A stretch of 64,000 nt of DNA from Tyto alba (GCF_018691265.1 NW_024881324.1:10109730-10173729); one strand, 5' to 3'; shown: positions 27,704 through 42,707, counted from the stretch's first letter. Program-made: numbers and translations. The notes: a model not told the origin generated them from the letters alone.

Positions 27704-30700
27704 ATGCCTTTGTTTGTGGTTAGGTACATGCTCTGCACATCTTGACAGTGCTGGCTTCCACTTAAAGGCAGCATTTCAATCAAATGTAATTATTTTGTTA
27801 TGAAGAATCATGCCACTGATAGGAAGGGAAATAAAACCAAAAGCTACTCCTCTGCACTTCCCCTAGCAAGCAGATTTTCAGGTTTGAGGCTTCTGACAGG
27901 AAGAAGTTGTTAGGAGTTGTGTTCCAGGCAGATCTCATATCTGCGTTTGGCTGTCCTGACGGTAAGCAGGCTTACAGCTCAGCTGATCGGCACGGACAAG
28001 TAATTTCATCAGCCTCATTTCAGAAAGCAAGAGGCAAGAAAACAGCCAGGCCTTCAGCCAACCCTGGTGTTTCACTCCAGACCCATGTCGGAGATGCCCA
28101 TCAAACACATCCTGGAGAAACAGTGAAGGGAAACAGGTCTGAGTCTCTCCTACATGGCCTTTACTATTTTGTGGTATCATAATTCTGAGCCAACTGTGTA
28201 GAAACACGGGCTGGGTATGAAAAGCTTTATTTTTCACCCTGCTTGAGCGGACCTATGTCAGCATGCAATGTGTAAGACTGGAATGTCATGGGGGTCACAG
28301 TTCCAGCATATGCACCTTTTTAAGGATTTTATCAATGTGAAAACACTCACTGCTAGAAACAGCAGTTTTAACTGACATCTTGTTTTGCTCAGTAACTACA
28401 TGGATGTTATTTTGCCTCAGTGATTCTCTGTACTTGGTTTAACTTCTTTTTGATCAATTTGAGGTGCATCAAAGTAGTATATTTCAGTCTGGAATAAGAG
28501 CTTCCTTCCTATTTTCGGAGGGTGTTTTTCTTGGTCAGTGCATGCCTTTCAGAAATGCGGTAAGTAGCATGAGTGAGTATTCCTTCCTGTGAACCTAGAG
28601 TCCTTGTTCAGCTGTCAATTTGCACTATAATAAGCTCTTTTTTTATTATTTTTTTAATTTTATTTTTCCCCAGTTTTGCATGTAGACTGGCTCTCAAGCT
28701 CCCTAGATTTACTGACTCACCTAAAAACTCTGTAGGCAAGCTGATAGATTTTTATCGCCAGCAAAGAGTTGTGGTGTTTTCCAAAAACCTGCTGATTTAT
28801 GTATAATAATCTGTGCCTGTATATCCTGAAGAGTTCTCTTTTGGCAAGAAAGAGTACAATGGAAACCCAACAGTGGCATTAGAAATAATTTCTTTACATG
28901 ATACTATGTCAGGTCCAAGCTGAAGTGAGAAAGAGGTAAACTGTTAACCAAATAGCTCTTCATCGGACTATGTAGACCAGGTTGATGATCTCAGGCAAGG
29001 ACAATATCTCACATTTTATTTCCTACAGATTATAGAGGCATCTCTTGAGTCACTTCTTGTCCAAAACTTATGGGTAGCCTAAAGATAATGCCCTGCAGTA
29101 GCAGGCAACCTGCCACAGGACTGCCAAAGGCTGGCCAGATTTTGAACAACACCCAGCAGGGCTAGCAATCAGCTGCAAGTCACTGTATTTTGCGGCTGGT
29201 GTCTCTAAGGGATGGCAGTTTTTATCTCCTCTCTTCTACTCAGCTTTGGATTTAGTGGGAGCCAGGAGCTGCAGCTCACAGGCAGGCTGTGCACTGCTGC
29301 TGCTAAATCTCGACCCGTGATGTGTTTTGGGGGTGTTTTTCCTCCAGGTAAGACAGCAGTTCTGGCTGCACAGGCTGTGTCTCTTGGCATGCCTGACTTC
29401 CAGCCAGGAAGGAAATCTACAGCCCTACATATCACTTTGCAGAAGCTGCTGATTTGTGCTCTTATCTGTTATCTCTCTTCATCATTTCCAGACTAAGTCA
29501 TGCACTGGAAATATGATTTATATAGCTCAGTGGAATGAGTTATATAAAAGAAATGCCCCATTATCCTTATTTCTTTATTATGTGTCATTCTGGTGATTCT
29601 TTTAAAAGAAGAAGTCTTCTAATATGTCTTCAGTGATAAGAAAAGGCTCCTTGGTCTCTCTTTGTCTCTCACATACACACGTTCATTTGTCTGTTGTGGA
29701 CTGACATGCTCATCTCCTCTTCTCTCTCTCTTGCACATTCTTGCACCCTCCTGGAGGTCCTGCTTTCTTACATGTACATTGGCACACAAAACACAATCGG
29801 GACAAAAGACTTGCACATCCTAATTAGCCTGGCTGATTTTTACTTGGTCTGGAGAGCCTTAAAACCTGAAAAGGCATTGAATATCAACAGTGTGGCGCTT
29901 TACCCAACAGGGGAATATTTGCTTTCATAGGTGAGCTACCCAGCACCAGCAGTCCTGACCTGCCTGGCCACAGGGTGAATTGAGCTGGAAGAAAACACTC
30001 TACTTTCCCAAGAACAGGCACAGGTTATCTTTTCTTTAACCTTCCAGTTTGTTTCCCCTACTTGTTTGTTTGGGTTGTTTTACCCTCTACCCATTTGAGG
30101 TGTGTTTCTGGTTCAATGCCCCTGTAAAGACCAGAGGAATTAGCGCTGTTGAAAGAAATCCACTACTGAATTGCACTTGTGTTGTCCGGACTTTGTTATG
30201 GCTTCAGTTCATTAAAACCAAGAGATGGACAGCTGGAAGAGAGAGAGACCAGCTAGAGGGGGGCACTTGGGGCTGGACCGTGGTAAGTCTTCTTTAGGGG
30301 CCAGACCTGTTTTCTTTTGAAAAGAACATGATGAAAAAGTCACAGCTGTGAAATGGCAGGCTGAGTAGGAAATGACATATTCCAAGCAAGCTGGAGAAAG
30401 AGTGATAGATGCTCCATTCCCTAATTTTCCTAAGTGTCTCATCTCCGGTTCCCACCGGTGCTGCAACTCAATCTGCAGATGGGTGCGTTGCATCCCTGCC
30501 TCACTTCTCCGTTTCTCTGCGCTTTGTTGATTTATCCCTCCACACACCTCCCAGTGAGAGACCTCAGCAGGTCCCATTGCTGGTGTGGTGGGCTGCCTGC
30601 AGCTCCTGCCAGTCGTGGGCATCCCCGAGGCCCCGTGGGTGAGGGCGTTTCTCAAGGTGGAACCCAGCTGCCATGTGTTTGCTGCCTCCATCCCAAACTG

Positions 30701-31794
30701 CAGTGGGGGAGAGATGGTATCCCCCCAAAGGCTGCAAGAGAGAGGTGCAGCCAGCTGAGAAAAAGAGGGGGGTAAAACCAAACCCTTAGTTTGCCTCATT
30801 TTCTCCGAAAACTGGCATCTTCAGAAAGCTGAATTTTGCATAGCTATTGCAAATCAAACTTCCCAGGTCTCTCTGGTGTACTTAAGCAAAATTATCAAGA
30901 CAACCTAAAATAGGAGTAGAGTCCTTGAGGCACAGTAGCAATAGAGTGACTTTTTTCTATCAGTTCTCTAAAAGCTTGTTGTTGCTACACCAGTAATTGC
31001 AACAAGGGGGAAGATCATTGTAGCAGACTGGCCTATTTTTAATAACAAACCAGGACTGAAATTTTTCTCCCTTCTCTGTTCTCAACTGTTATTCCTCTTT
31101 CCTTTTGCTCTCCCCACATTTAACCATTTAATTGTTGAAAAAGCAGGAAAATAGTAGCAAAAGAATATAGAGGAAACAAATGACATAGGGGAAGTTCCTG
31201 AATGAAAAAGGTCTATTTCTTCCACTTCATCAAATAATTCAAAAATGTTTTGAAAACCAAACTTTGGGACATCTTTTTTATTTCCCCCAAATCCAGTACC
31301 TGATAAAAAGTATTTTGTTTGAAAATCATACATCAGCTCTGTTAAATAAACCACCGAAAAGAAGTTCTGTACTTTGTAAATATGTAAGTATCTGCTAAAT
31401 AACATACATTATGAATAACTCAATGTGACTGAATACTCCTGTATTTGGAGGGAAACATACATCAAAAGCCTTTTGAAGTTATTTCTGTCTGGTGTGTCAG
31501 AGTTTACTAAGCTGTTTCCTAGGCTCTTTGTCAAAGAACAGCAGAAACCATATAAAATATAATTTAAAAATAGCTACTTATTAGGAAGAACAGATAGTGC
31601 ATTCATATACCACAGAATTGCAAAATTTTAGCAACCTTGAATATCAAGTTCTTGAGTTGTAACTCATTTGCACTGGAAACTTAGTTAGCAAGTCAGAAGA
31701 AAACATATTCAGAATACTGCAGAGCTGTAAAAGAAGTGTGCTGACACATTAAATAAAATGCCTCTATTTTTATATCAAGTCCTGATAACAGTAC

Positions 31795-31810
31795 TTTTTT
31801 TTTTTTTTTT
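31795..31810. repeat. T16 tract
   Basis: Homopolymer in AT-rich intergenic DNA. Confidence 0.9.
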
Positions 31811-32624
31811 CATTTTCAAATATAAAGAGAAAAAGTATTCAGATCTTTCCAGACTTGGCCAAGGCACCTGATTCACAATGGAAAATATTTTTACATCTTA
31901 CGTCAGCATTACTTTGTTCCAAATTAAGGGCTGTGGTATTGAAATCTTTCTTTTATGATAGCGTCCATTTCCCACTAGTTCTCTCTTTGCCATAATATCT
32001 TCATGTGTTGGAGATGCAATACAGAAGCATTTCAGTTCACTCAGCATTGCACATCAGTTTTCATCTATGTCAGAATGCAAAATTACATAATGAAATGTAT
32101 CTTTTGTGACGCAACCCAGTGAAACCATGAAGGAAGAAGGCAAGCTTGAAATCAAATTTCCCCCCAGATTAGTCTGAATCAGTTTTTTTAACTGAAACAT
32201 TACCATAAAAATGATTATATATATCTAAGGTGTCATTGCAAGCATTTAAGGGCCAAGGCTGAAGACTCAAGTCTCCCTTTCAATTTAACTGACTATCCCT
32301 GTCACTAGTTAATATCTGGAACTGAAAGGCAAACTGTTGTGAATGAATGTGTTAGCAAAATTAAGTTCTTGAAAGATAAATCAATAAACTGAGAAACAGA
32401 GAAGTATCAACATTGAAGAAATGCTGTCATTACTCAGACAAATATGGAAGGATTGGTATCAGCAGCTGGAAAAGATTAACATAAATTCTTAGCACTTGTG
32501 CACTTCACTGGGAGCTATAAATGGCAGGGCTGGATCTGTATAGCTCTCCCCATGACTCGCACCCCAGTTCAATGAATTCTTGAAGGCCCTATGAAAAGTC
32601 AGCTGTGATGCTTTTTGGCACTGG

Positions 32625-32662
32625 CTGAAGTTCTGCTGAAGTCAATGTGACTTGAAGAATAC
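32625..32662. repeat. Possible fragment of the same ancient repeat
   Basis: CTGAAGTTCTGCTGAAGTCAATGTG carries the tgaagtcaatg core. Too short for a firm call. Confidence 0.25.
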
Positions 32663-34255
32663 AACAAGGGTAGGGCTTGCTTAAGGCACTGCAGACTGCA
32701 CCTCTGGCTTTCAGCTAATCTTAGTCTGTCAGAGGGTTAGGACCAGGCATTACTCTGAACTTCAAAAGAAACCTAACCCTGCAAGATTTCCAGACTGATA
32801 TATTTTCTGTGTATTGTGATGCTTTAGTCCCATTATTTACAGCCAGCATACATCTCTGATACCTTGGACTTCTCATAATACCTTTGATATCTTAGTGTGT
32901 AACTCCCATGCCCTCCTTGTCTACCTTTCTCTTCTGCTCTTTCCCATAGCCATAAACATTTTGGAAATTGTGTTGGTTGGACATGAATACTGACTGTTTT
33001 TTATCACTCTACCCACCTTCTGTTGCTTTTAATGTTAGTGCCACCACTAACCTGGGAGATGCTAGAAGGCAATGCCTGGCCAGAAAACTCACTTCTAACA
33101 AATGCCATCCTTACTGTTATTCTTAATTCAAGTCTAGGAGCATTGCCTCAACCTTTTCAACAATAGACACCAACAATGAGTAACACATTTCTCTGTACCT
33201 CAGCAGAGCTCTCTGTGTCATTGCAATACTGCGAAACACAAACACGAGTCCCTGTGAACTTGAGGACAGCATCTCTACCAGGTAACCTGCTCGTTAAACA
33301 AACAGGAGATAAGCTAAGCTTGTTCCATCTTTGCAGCTGTATACAGGTCTCTGGATTAGGAGACAAGTCAACAAAAGTGTATGTGCACTTGTTCATAAGA
33401 GAGCAAGAGATCAATTTAGAAGTTATCTGTATCTTGATCATCTCATTCAGTCAAGGGAAGAACAACATTTCAGCTTAACCAAAGTAACAGTAGACACACA
33501 TCTCACATGTGACTGGCTATGGATATTAGAGACCTGAGAACACTTTTTTGACATCACAAAAATTTTTTGCAGCAGCTGGCAATACCATCTACTGTCAAAC
33601 ATTAATGAGAAATCGATTCAAATCGAAATGGCCCATCTCACAACTTTGTTCTCTATCTTCAGCACAGAAAGTCATTTCATCAGGTTTCACTCAAAGCTAG
33701 TATAACTGTTCACTGATGTCCCTTAGATATTTCAAGGCAAAGTGTAGTGAGCCTGGACATGATTGGTCCTCATGTTTGATACCACTCTGGAAACTTCAGC
33801 TGACCCATCCCGCCTTCAACTTCTCACCAGTCAAACTCACACTGAGAAACAGGGCTTAAACTAGTTCTGTCAAGGACTGCCAGTGCTGTCTAAATGATCT
33901 AACTTTCTGATTGTAGTCACACATGGCATGTATTCACAAGGATTCTTCAAACTGGGAGTCAGTACTGTGAGAACTGATCTTCACAGAGATCCTGGCATGT
34001 GCTCCAATGCTATTGAGAACAGCATCAGTGCTGTCTCTATATCCTTTATAACAACACTGAAATTACCACTTCATAATAAGTTTATTTTTGAACTACATCA
34101 TTTAATTATTTTACCCTTCCCCTTTTTTCAGGGCAGAAGATTTCCCCATGAATGATTGTCCTGGAAGTATACAATATAAATAACATCTCCTGGGTGTGAC
34201 AGGCTCTCCAAATAGCTGACTACGTCAGAACAGAGCATGAAAAAATTTTATTTTC

Positions 34256-34271
34256 TTTTTTTTTTTTTTTT
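34256..34271. repeat. T16 tract
   Basis: Homopolymer in AT-rich intergenic DNA. Confidence 0.9.
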
Positions 34272-37040
34272 CCCTCAGTATGATAATCAAAACTAGTAAT
34301 CTCTTCCTCTTGAGTCAGCCCAGCTATCTGAGGTAAGCTGGGCTGCAGAAGCTAACCTCATGAAACATTTAATGGGAAACAAATTTTCTTCAGTCTAACT
34401 TCTCTCTTGCTTCTTTCTTCCCTCTGTCTTGTTGTCTCCTTGGGATGTTCTAGAGTAATTAATGGTAATTAAGCCTATCCTAGAAACTCAGTTTAGGAAG
34501 ATTAGTTTCTCCTTCCAGGAGCTTCCTTTATGCTATTTTCTTAACCACAACTTCAGTTTATTGCATTGCTGTTATACAGTGCAACTTGCTCTTGCTTACC
34601 TCTTGGAACATATTAGAAGATTATTATTTAGCTACGGGAAAACAATTTATAAATATCTGCCCTGCTATTCTTCTGTGGGAAATTCATATTTCCCATAAGA
34701 AAATTAGATACTGAATACAGTAGGCCCAAAAATATTTCCATCTGTTTAATATGGTTGCATTCCTCAAATGCTACTTCATGAAGGTAAGGTGGATGTGGTC
34801 CTAACTTCATCTCTGTGACTGCCATCCCTCCATAGGCTCCTTCACAAGGTGAAGGGAGAAAGCCAGGTGCCTCCAGAGGAAAACTTCTCTCTGTTCAGGT
34901 GCATCGGTGAGCTATGTAAATCAGGCAGGATTAAACTAGCAGTTCTTTCCCACTGTCTCTCCACATTTCCAGTAGATCCTTCCTGCACATTTACCCCACT
35001 GTCCTATTGCTGGCCTCTCCATATCAGTCTGTCCTCCTGGTCCATACCCACCTCTTTTATCTTCTACACATGGCATAACGTCTTGGGAACAATCTCATTT
35101 CCTTGGAGAAAGTCCCCTAGACTCTGCACTTAACCATTTCTCCTAAAATAAGGCTGGCTATACCTCTCCTTTGCTCCACCCTCATTGCTAGTTTAGTGGA
35201 TGCTAATTAATCTGAAAATGTGTCTGCTTCTAAACCCTTTACTCAGCTGGGAAGCATACTGGTACTTCAGGGTGAACAGCATCCTGAGAATAAATTGGTC
35301 AGTATTGAACTGCTGCTAAGTTAATATCAGGCTGAGGACTTTGAGCTGATCACCCTGCTCTGCTCACCTCGGTGTATTCTTGTTGCCCTTCCTGTTTGGG
35401 AAAGCAGTATCTTTTGGGGAGTTTCATGGGACCTTTAGGGTCAGAAAGTAACTTGCAACAAGAGGTTGTACAGACTGAGACTCTTCAGTGTCATTTCGCT
35501 CTTGCATTGTTCCTACCTCTGTCTTGTTGCCTCTTCAAGATGTAGCTCCCTAGAGTGCACAGTGATTAAGGCTGCCCTCCAGACCTAGTTTTGGAAACCG
35601 TATTTTTGCAGTAGATTCCTCTTTTCCTCTGGGGCTGTCAACTTACACAAGCTTCCTGTCAGTTTTTACAAAAGCTTGTGCTGCAAAGTTATCCCCAAAC
35701 TCTTTTTCACTTTACAAAATGTTTCAGTTTTCCTTCCAGTGGAAGGCTGCACATTGCATCTAACTCCATTCAACATTAATTAAGGAACTTTTTCATGTTT
35801 ATTTCGCAGCCCTAAGGCCTTCTTGTGGCTTGAAGAAAAATCTCCCTTGCGCACTACCCAGGCTGAAAGTCTGGAGAACTTCCAAGGTTGATAAGACAGT
35901 GAAGAACTGGGCTGGACAAGAGCAGGATCTCACTGTATAAGCCATGTGCATGTGCCATTTCCTCCACTCAGTAACAGCTAGTAACAGTTAATAACATTTC
36001 AGTTATTTTCTTCTGTAATGGATGATGTGATTCAGTCCAAGTGTTCCGCAGTTTGGAGGACATACGATGGGAAGAGCACCTCTTCTGCCATGGTGAGGAC
36101 AAGCCTTGGTGGCCAGGCCCCCGACAGCTTTGGAGCAACGGCTTTGAACCACATTACAAAACCCCACATTTGTGTACAAGCTTTCAGAGGAGAATGGAAA
36201 GTGAAGCATCAGTCAACACCTCCTATTGTTCCAGCCTCATGCATGCACTCGGGTTGTGGTGTTCCATTTTTCTAATGAGTGTTCTCTCGTCAGAATAATC
36301 AGGCGCAGGAAAAGTGACTGTACAGGATTGTGTGCAAATTATCTTTCCAGATATGAGGCAGACACATGGCTTCTAGACTGTGTTTTCAAAAATTGGTGTG
36401 GTAACGATGCCTGGTCCAAGCCTGCAAACTTTGTTCCCAGGAGTAAGGCAGGCTCTGTTGGAGTGCTCCCATTTTGTTATCACAACTGGAGAATGAGCAA
36501 ACACCAGAAAGAACAGGCCAAGGACTTTTCTTCAAATCCAAGCACAATTATTGCACTGTTCTTCTAAGCTGTCCTTTGCTTCTAGTGGCCCAAGGAAAAT
36601 GGTGTCCCAGATGACCCCAGTGGTGGTGCTGACAATCCTGTGAGCTGGGCTGCTGGAAGCCAAGTGCTCATAATCCTGGGTACTGAGCAATAGGTGTCAC
36701 CCTTTCTGTCTCCTGTTTAAAAATGACAGGCATTGCTGTGAAGAGGCCCACCAGAATTCAACTACATTTTCCTTCCAGCTGAAATGAAACACTGCCCCTC
36801 TCTCTGCATGGCCACCGCTGGTGATGGCCGTTGTCCCTCTCACACCGGCAGGCCTTGGAGGAGCCTCTTCCTCAGGGAAGGCCTGTTGAATGGAAGGACC
36901 ATTTCTGCTCTGGTGCTGCCTCTTGCTAGAGGTCCAGCAAGCTCCGATCACTGACTTTTGAGAGCTGAGGACACAGTTCTCCTAGATGTCCTCCTAATTT
37001 AAGTAACCTTCTATACTTAGGTATAATTTCCACCACTGCC

Positions 37041-37086
37041 AACCCCCCCCCCCCAAAAAAAAAAAAAAAAGAAAAAAAGAAAAAGG
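37041..37086. repeat. C-run joined to A-rich tract
   Basis: A long C run passes directly into an A17-type run with two G-interrupted A blocks. No poly(A)-tailed retrocopy body was recognised beside it. Confidence 0.85.
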
Positions 37087-37255
37087 AAGCCATCAAACAA
37101 CTGTGTAAGAGAAACACGACCTCTGCAGTATCCTGACTGCTCTGTAAAGGGGTCTGTTGTAAAAGAGCTAGTAACCTGCCCAAACAGCCCAAGGATGAGG
37201 TTTCGTTGAGTTCTCCATCATGTGGTGATCACGATACGCTCTCGCAATACAGGTC

Positions 37256-37310
37256 GAGGGCCAAATTCTGCCTGTGAGATTGCACCCATAAGGGCTCTGT
37301 TGGGCTTAAT
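37256..37310. repeat. Ancient interspersed repeat fragment (caaattctgc type)
   Basis: GGGCCAAATTCTGCCTGTGAG followed by TTGCACCCATAA resembles the ends of an old amniote repeat (ccaaattctgctctcagttacactggtgtaaat). Very diverged; the family name is not certain. Confidence 0.4.
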
Positions 37311-40300
37311 ATTGGCTTGTTCCTTCAGATTGGTGAAGCCAGGTTCACATTCAGCAAAACCAGAAAGTACAATCTTTGTTGGGTAGGGTGAACTCTGGAT
37401 ACTTAAATCCATATGCAGATGAGGCCATAGCAGAATTTTGTACCCCAGCTCTTGGTGTTCTGCTGAGACATAACCAGAGTGTCACAGGTGAAGGAGATGT
37501 GTGCCATCAGACTGCCGGGAGCTCTGCCTCTGGGAGAGGTAGCATGACCCTGGGAACAGACCCACTGGGCTCCCTGTAGAGTCTGGACACTGGGAACCAT
37601 AAATGGGATTTCTGTTCTGCTGCCACCCTGAAGATGCTGCCATTCCCCATGATGCTGCTTATCATCCCAGATTTTCCCACCCTGTCTTTCTGCCCTTGTT
37701 TTTGACAATTTTCTCTTTCTGGAGAGACTATCCCAAGTGGCTGAGAGTAAGATCTGGAGACTGTCCGGCTTCCTACTTGATGTTCATCTGGACTGTTCTG
37801 CTTTTCAGATGCTCTCTCTCTCTCCTTACCAAGCCTCACTCCTGCAGCAATGCCTGACTTTTTCTGGGCAGGGTGCTGGGAAGAGATGGAAATGAGCATT
37901 TGTAGACACTTTGAACTGTCTCCTGAATAAATGGGAGAAAACTAAAGAATACCCAAACTGCAGGGATTATTGATTTTATAACTATTTCAACAGGTCCATC
38001 AGCAGAGGCATGTAAAAGGACCTCATCATTTATAAATTGACTCTTCCAGGGATCAAAGGCCTGTCAGGGAAACAATTAGTTCTGGTAATTTATCAGCTGT
38101 TTGAGCCTGTCAGGTGGAGAGAGAAGGGCAGTTCTGCATCAGCTCCCCTGCAAAGTTGTTACTGTAGCCAGAGCCAGGTAGGATGTGCAACTCAGTCATT
38201 TGCTAAATATTTCATGTCCTCCAATGTTTTGTCAGTCTTTCTGATACCTGACTCAATTTGGTTAGACTGTCAGGTGAAAAGGGGGCATCTCTTAGTACAC
38301 TAATGTCACCCAAGCCAGAGGTTCTTTGTCTCCTTAACAATGTCCCTGTCAAATCCCTGCTGAGAGGCTAAACAAAATGGAACACAGCAAAAAGAAGGGA
38401 AGAAAACCCCCAACCAAAATCTGTGGTCTGTTTTTAATTACCCTGTAAACCATTCAGAGCTCTCCAACTGTGCTGTCTGGAGAGGGAAAACTGAGGGCAA
38501 ATATACTCTCTCCTTGTAGATCTCATAATAAAAAAATCCATGTAAACAACACAAGCTTATTTGAATGGACTAGAAGCCTGGGCAAAAGCAATCATTCTGC
38601 ATAACAGTGCCTGGGCAGGGTGCTATGAACAGCAGCACCCTTTGCAAAGCATCCTTTGCAAGGACACCTACACAATTTGGCTATTCTGACCAGAGCTCTG
38701 CTAGATTAAACAGGGACAATAAAGACAGACATTGGGGCAGAGAGCCCCTTGAGTCTGGAGTTTTCTGACAATGGGAAGTGGATCCAAAATGTGTTGTACA
38801 ACATCAGAAAAATCTTTTTTTACATTACATTACACGTGCATACACTTCCATGCTTACAAGTACACATGCAGAGTTGGTAAATGCTTCAAGTTTTCTCTGA
38901 TGTACACTGTTGCACACAGAGTTTCCAGTACCTGATATTGTAGTTATAAAGTCACATACTTTTTTATCAGAATGGTATCTTTCTTATTTGCTTTGTGGCT
39001 GGACTCAGTTCTGCACTTTCCTATGCTGACAACTTTGTTTTGCAAATTTTTTTTCAAACCCACTTTCCATGTATAAGACACAGGCTTAATTAATTTGCAG
39101 TGTGGACCACCAAAAAATTTCCAGTGGAAGTGCAAACTGTTCCAGGAATTTCACATATGCAGGTTGTAAAGCACATATGAACTTGCATCCCTTAATCACG
39201 TTTCTTGTCTCTTCAGATGTTCATGGATCACAGGCTGAAAAAACAGCTACGATCACAGCTTCGTACAGAAGCAGCTCACAAAAGCTGTGTTTGGTCACAG
39301 GAAGAGCACAGAAATGCTTGAGAGAAGAAAAATAAAGGAGTGGGAAAGGAAAAGCTGTAGTCTGTTTAGAAAGTTGACCCCTGTGCATGTATAGACTTTT
39401 ATAGAAATATTTGTTGAGAAAAATAATTACTCAGCAGAAAGTGGTTAGTTCAAAGAATAAATTTTTACTGTATAGTAATGCTCAGCCAACTTTCTGACTC
39501 GCTTAAAGGTTCAACACTGGAACCCGCAATCTGCAATACATTGCCAGTTCAGGGCAAAGGACGGTACTCACAGGCACTTCGCTTTTCAGCCAGGTGAAAG
39601 ATGTCCCTGTGATTATGATGAAGGAGGCTCAGGGTGAAGTAAAATTAAATTAACAGCCTTAATGCACATTGTTTGGAAGCCACTGGAAAGCACATCTTTG
39701 CAAAGCATCCAGCTGGATGTGTGCGGAGAATGATGTAATGGTTAGCAGAGACCCAGGAGGAAAAACGGCGGAGCAAGTCCTCAGGAAAAGCAGTAAGATT
39801 TTAGAAAGATAGGGGAGAAAATTTTCTGGAAAAAAAATGAAAATATTCTTCTTATGAATACGTGGAAGAAACTTGGACCTCTGCAGAGGTATCTGTGGAT
39901 TTCACAGTCAGATGCTATCTCTGCATGACTGATACACGGAAAAACCTCTGGGCTGGTGAAATCAGTGGTTTTCCTCCAAACACACCTGAATTATGCCAGT
40001 TTAGTCCATCGATGGGGAAACTGGGATGACTGGACATCCCTCCCAACTGAGATGCTTTCTCAGAAAAATCTGTTATAAGATACTGATAAAATCTGCGGGG
40101 TCATTTTGAGACGATACGTACTGCAAGAGCAGCTGCCATCACAAAGCAGCCAGCATGGCGTTACCCAGGGCGATCCCGCAGCCTCCTGGAAGGGTGGTTT
40201 TACATTTCCAGGGGACTGAGCAGGGCTGCTGGCGTGACTTGTGGCTTGCAGCCACCTTCCCTCCCGTCCCCCAAGGAGCAGGCCGGCAGCAGCATCGCGC

Positions 40301-41328
40301 AGGGTAGGCTCCGCGCAGCCCAGCGATGATCACTCTTTTCAGCAGCGTGAGTTCTTTGATCCCTGCTTGCCTTGCCACATAATGAAGCCAGCTGCCTGAT
40401 GGATGTGCCAGGCAGCCCATGTGTGAGGAAAGAGATGTCTCCCTTGAGACCAGATGAGATGTACAGTCGTACGGGAAGAACCCAGAGGGCACTCTCAAGG
40501 CATGTCTCCTGCAGATAATATCACGGTTCTTGTTCTGTGCTTGCTTATGCTACTCGAGGGATGCTCACTGAAGAGGATGAGCAAGTTCAGGGTATGGGAA
40601 AGTAGAGGAGAAGTTCTTACTCCCTCGAGGAGGGAGTGTGGTCCTGCAAAGCATCTAGCACCTTAGATCATTCGAAGCTCCCAGGCAGTCTGTGCACATT
40701 TACATGACCACATTTTCATGCGCAGCTGATGCCCACAGAGTTTAACTCTTTGCAAGGGTCAGCCTTGTTATTGGTTAAATCACTTGTGAGAGGTCTCAGC
40801 TACTTGGAAATCCTTCCACAGGCAAATACACAGCTTAAAGGCCTGCAGATTTCTGATAAGAATACTCCATTTTCCCAATTTTTCTGTCCACTTTAATTTG
40901 CTGTCTGGTTTGTGTATATCACTGCTCTATATTCCTGTTAGAAATAAGAGAAGATGAAAACAAGAAGCAAAGGAAAAACAGATCTCTTGCAACAATAGGA
41001 CTGAAGTGAAGATGAGAAAGATGACAAGAGGAAAAGCTCTGGTCTGTCAAAACATTCAGTGCATGTGGCTACCTTTGCACAAGAAGTCCTTAGGACATTG
41101 GCTAAGTTTTCATGATGGACACTTCACCAAGTGCTTGGCTGAATTGTGTCTGTGAAAAGAAATGGAGAAAGCACGGGAAAATGTAAATCAAATATATATG
41201 ACCAAAATACAGTGCTGTTTTCTTCTTGCCAGACTAGAGGTTGGATTTGTTTCTAGTGACTGGCACATAACATACATTTTTTCCTTTAGCTAGAAAGAAG
41301 TTAGGTTTAAGGTTAGGTTGTTGTTTGG

Positions 41329-41353
41329 TTTTTTTTTTTTTTTTTTTTTTTTT
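41329..41353. repeat. T25 tract
   Basis: Homopolymer followed by ATTATTATTTATAA. Confidence 0.9.
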
Positions 41354-41746
41354 ATTATTATTTATAATTTCCTTGGGGGGAAAAACACAACAACAACAGT
41401 GTGGGCTTGAATTACAATTGGTGAACTCAAATCATTCCTGCAGCCCCCAAAATAGTTGGAGAGGTCAATAAAACCACAAACTCCATGGGGCTCATCCATT
41501 TCTGAACACAGCTTTCTTGAGCCAGAGGCAAACCGCCTCATTGCTTACCAAAGTGATATTTATCTAATTTGTTACTAGCAAATGCTTGCTGGGATAAAAG
41601 AAAAAAACAAAACAAAAAGACCTCAAAAACCAAACTCAAACCCGGACCAAGAACAGCAAGAACCTCTGGAGCCCTGTGGTAGCATCAGCAAACCAGTGTC
41701 CGTTTGTCCCAGCCATGGTGATATCAGAAAGAATGAAGCCTTCCTG

Positions 41747-41848
41747 GGTCAAATTCTGCTCTCATTTTCACTGGCATAAATGATGCATCCAAAGCTGAGG
41801 GAATTGTTGGCTGTCTGACTGACCCGGTGGACTTCAGACAGAATTTAG
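41747..41848. repeat. Ancient interspersed repeat with inverted ends
   Basis: Begins GGTCAAATTCTGCTCTCA, continues TTTTCACTGGCATAAATGATG, and ends with GGTGGACTTCAGACAGAATTTAGG, whose AGAATTT is the inverted partner of AAATTCT at the start. This fits an old palindromic nonautonomous element. Family assignment needs RepeatMasker. Confidence 0.5.
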
Positions 41849-42707
41849 GTCTCCTTGACCTGATCAGAGCAGAGGAACTTGTCCCAGGCACACCGCTAAG
41901 ACATACCAACTGATTGTTTAACCATATTGAGAAATAACAAAATAGGCTTCCCTATCATTTTTCACCTAGCTCAGATTTGATCAGAGATATAAAATAAAGA
42001 AAGACACAAACACCCATTCTGGCTACATTTCCAAAATGTAATTCGCACAATGTTTACCTCGGGAAAAACGATCCTGCCTCTATCTTTGTACTTTATCTGT
42101 GGCTCTCTGTCTCTTTGCATACTTACACTCACCATCACAGCTTCCAACCATTCTCATCTAATTAATCAAAAACTCTGTCCTTTTGTATCCTAGGTCATGA
42201 AGGAAGAACAGTAAATTAAATAAAGATATCGGCTGAGCATGGAAGCTGGATTTCTACCCAAGGAACCTAATAATAGCACCATGATGTGGGCAAAGTCAAA
42301 ATTGATATGGTTTTATATACACAGAAGCAAACAGTTGAGCATGAAGAAAGTAAACATCAGATAGCATTCAAACAGCAGTTTATCCAGCTCATTCTGTGTT
42401 TGTAAATACAGAAGTATGTTGTGGTGGCTAAATTTATCCTAATGTAAGGAAACATGAACAAAGAGGCTAGTATTTGGTAACTTCTATAGGCAACATTAGG
42501 ACATCCTGCGTGAATTATTTTGGGGCAGTTCATGATAACACAATACAGATTAGAGTTGCCATTTCTGGAAAAATTAGGTCACAATTATGTAGATAAGATG
42601 GAAAGAATTTCAGTATTGTAGTATTTTCCTGACCTGATGCCTGACTCACATGTTGAAGCTTTGTTTTATTGTATATGGTGTTTTGATATATAGTCAAAAC
42701 AGCCTTT

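Larger units (their letters stand above)
17460..32600. other. Intergenic DNA, no gene recognised
   Basis: Mostly unique AT-rich sequence. The longest frame (minus strand, 30212-30799, 195 residues) has no start context, domain or splice partner I recognise. Simple repeats are listed separately. Nothing else is supported. Confidence 0.55.

Noticed and set aside
30212..30799. 195-residue minus-strand frame, the longest in the window
   Set aside because: No motif, family or splice partner was recognised, it has overlapping plus-strand frames, and a GC-richer patch makes a chance open frame likely.
37041..37086. Poly(A) tail of a processed pseudogene
   Set aside because: No gene-like body, target-site duplication or polyadenylation signal was found beside the A tract; it looks like a simple repeat.
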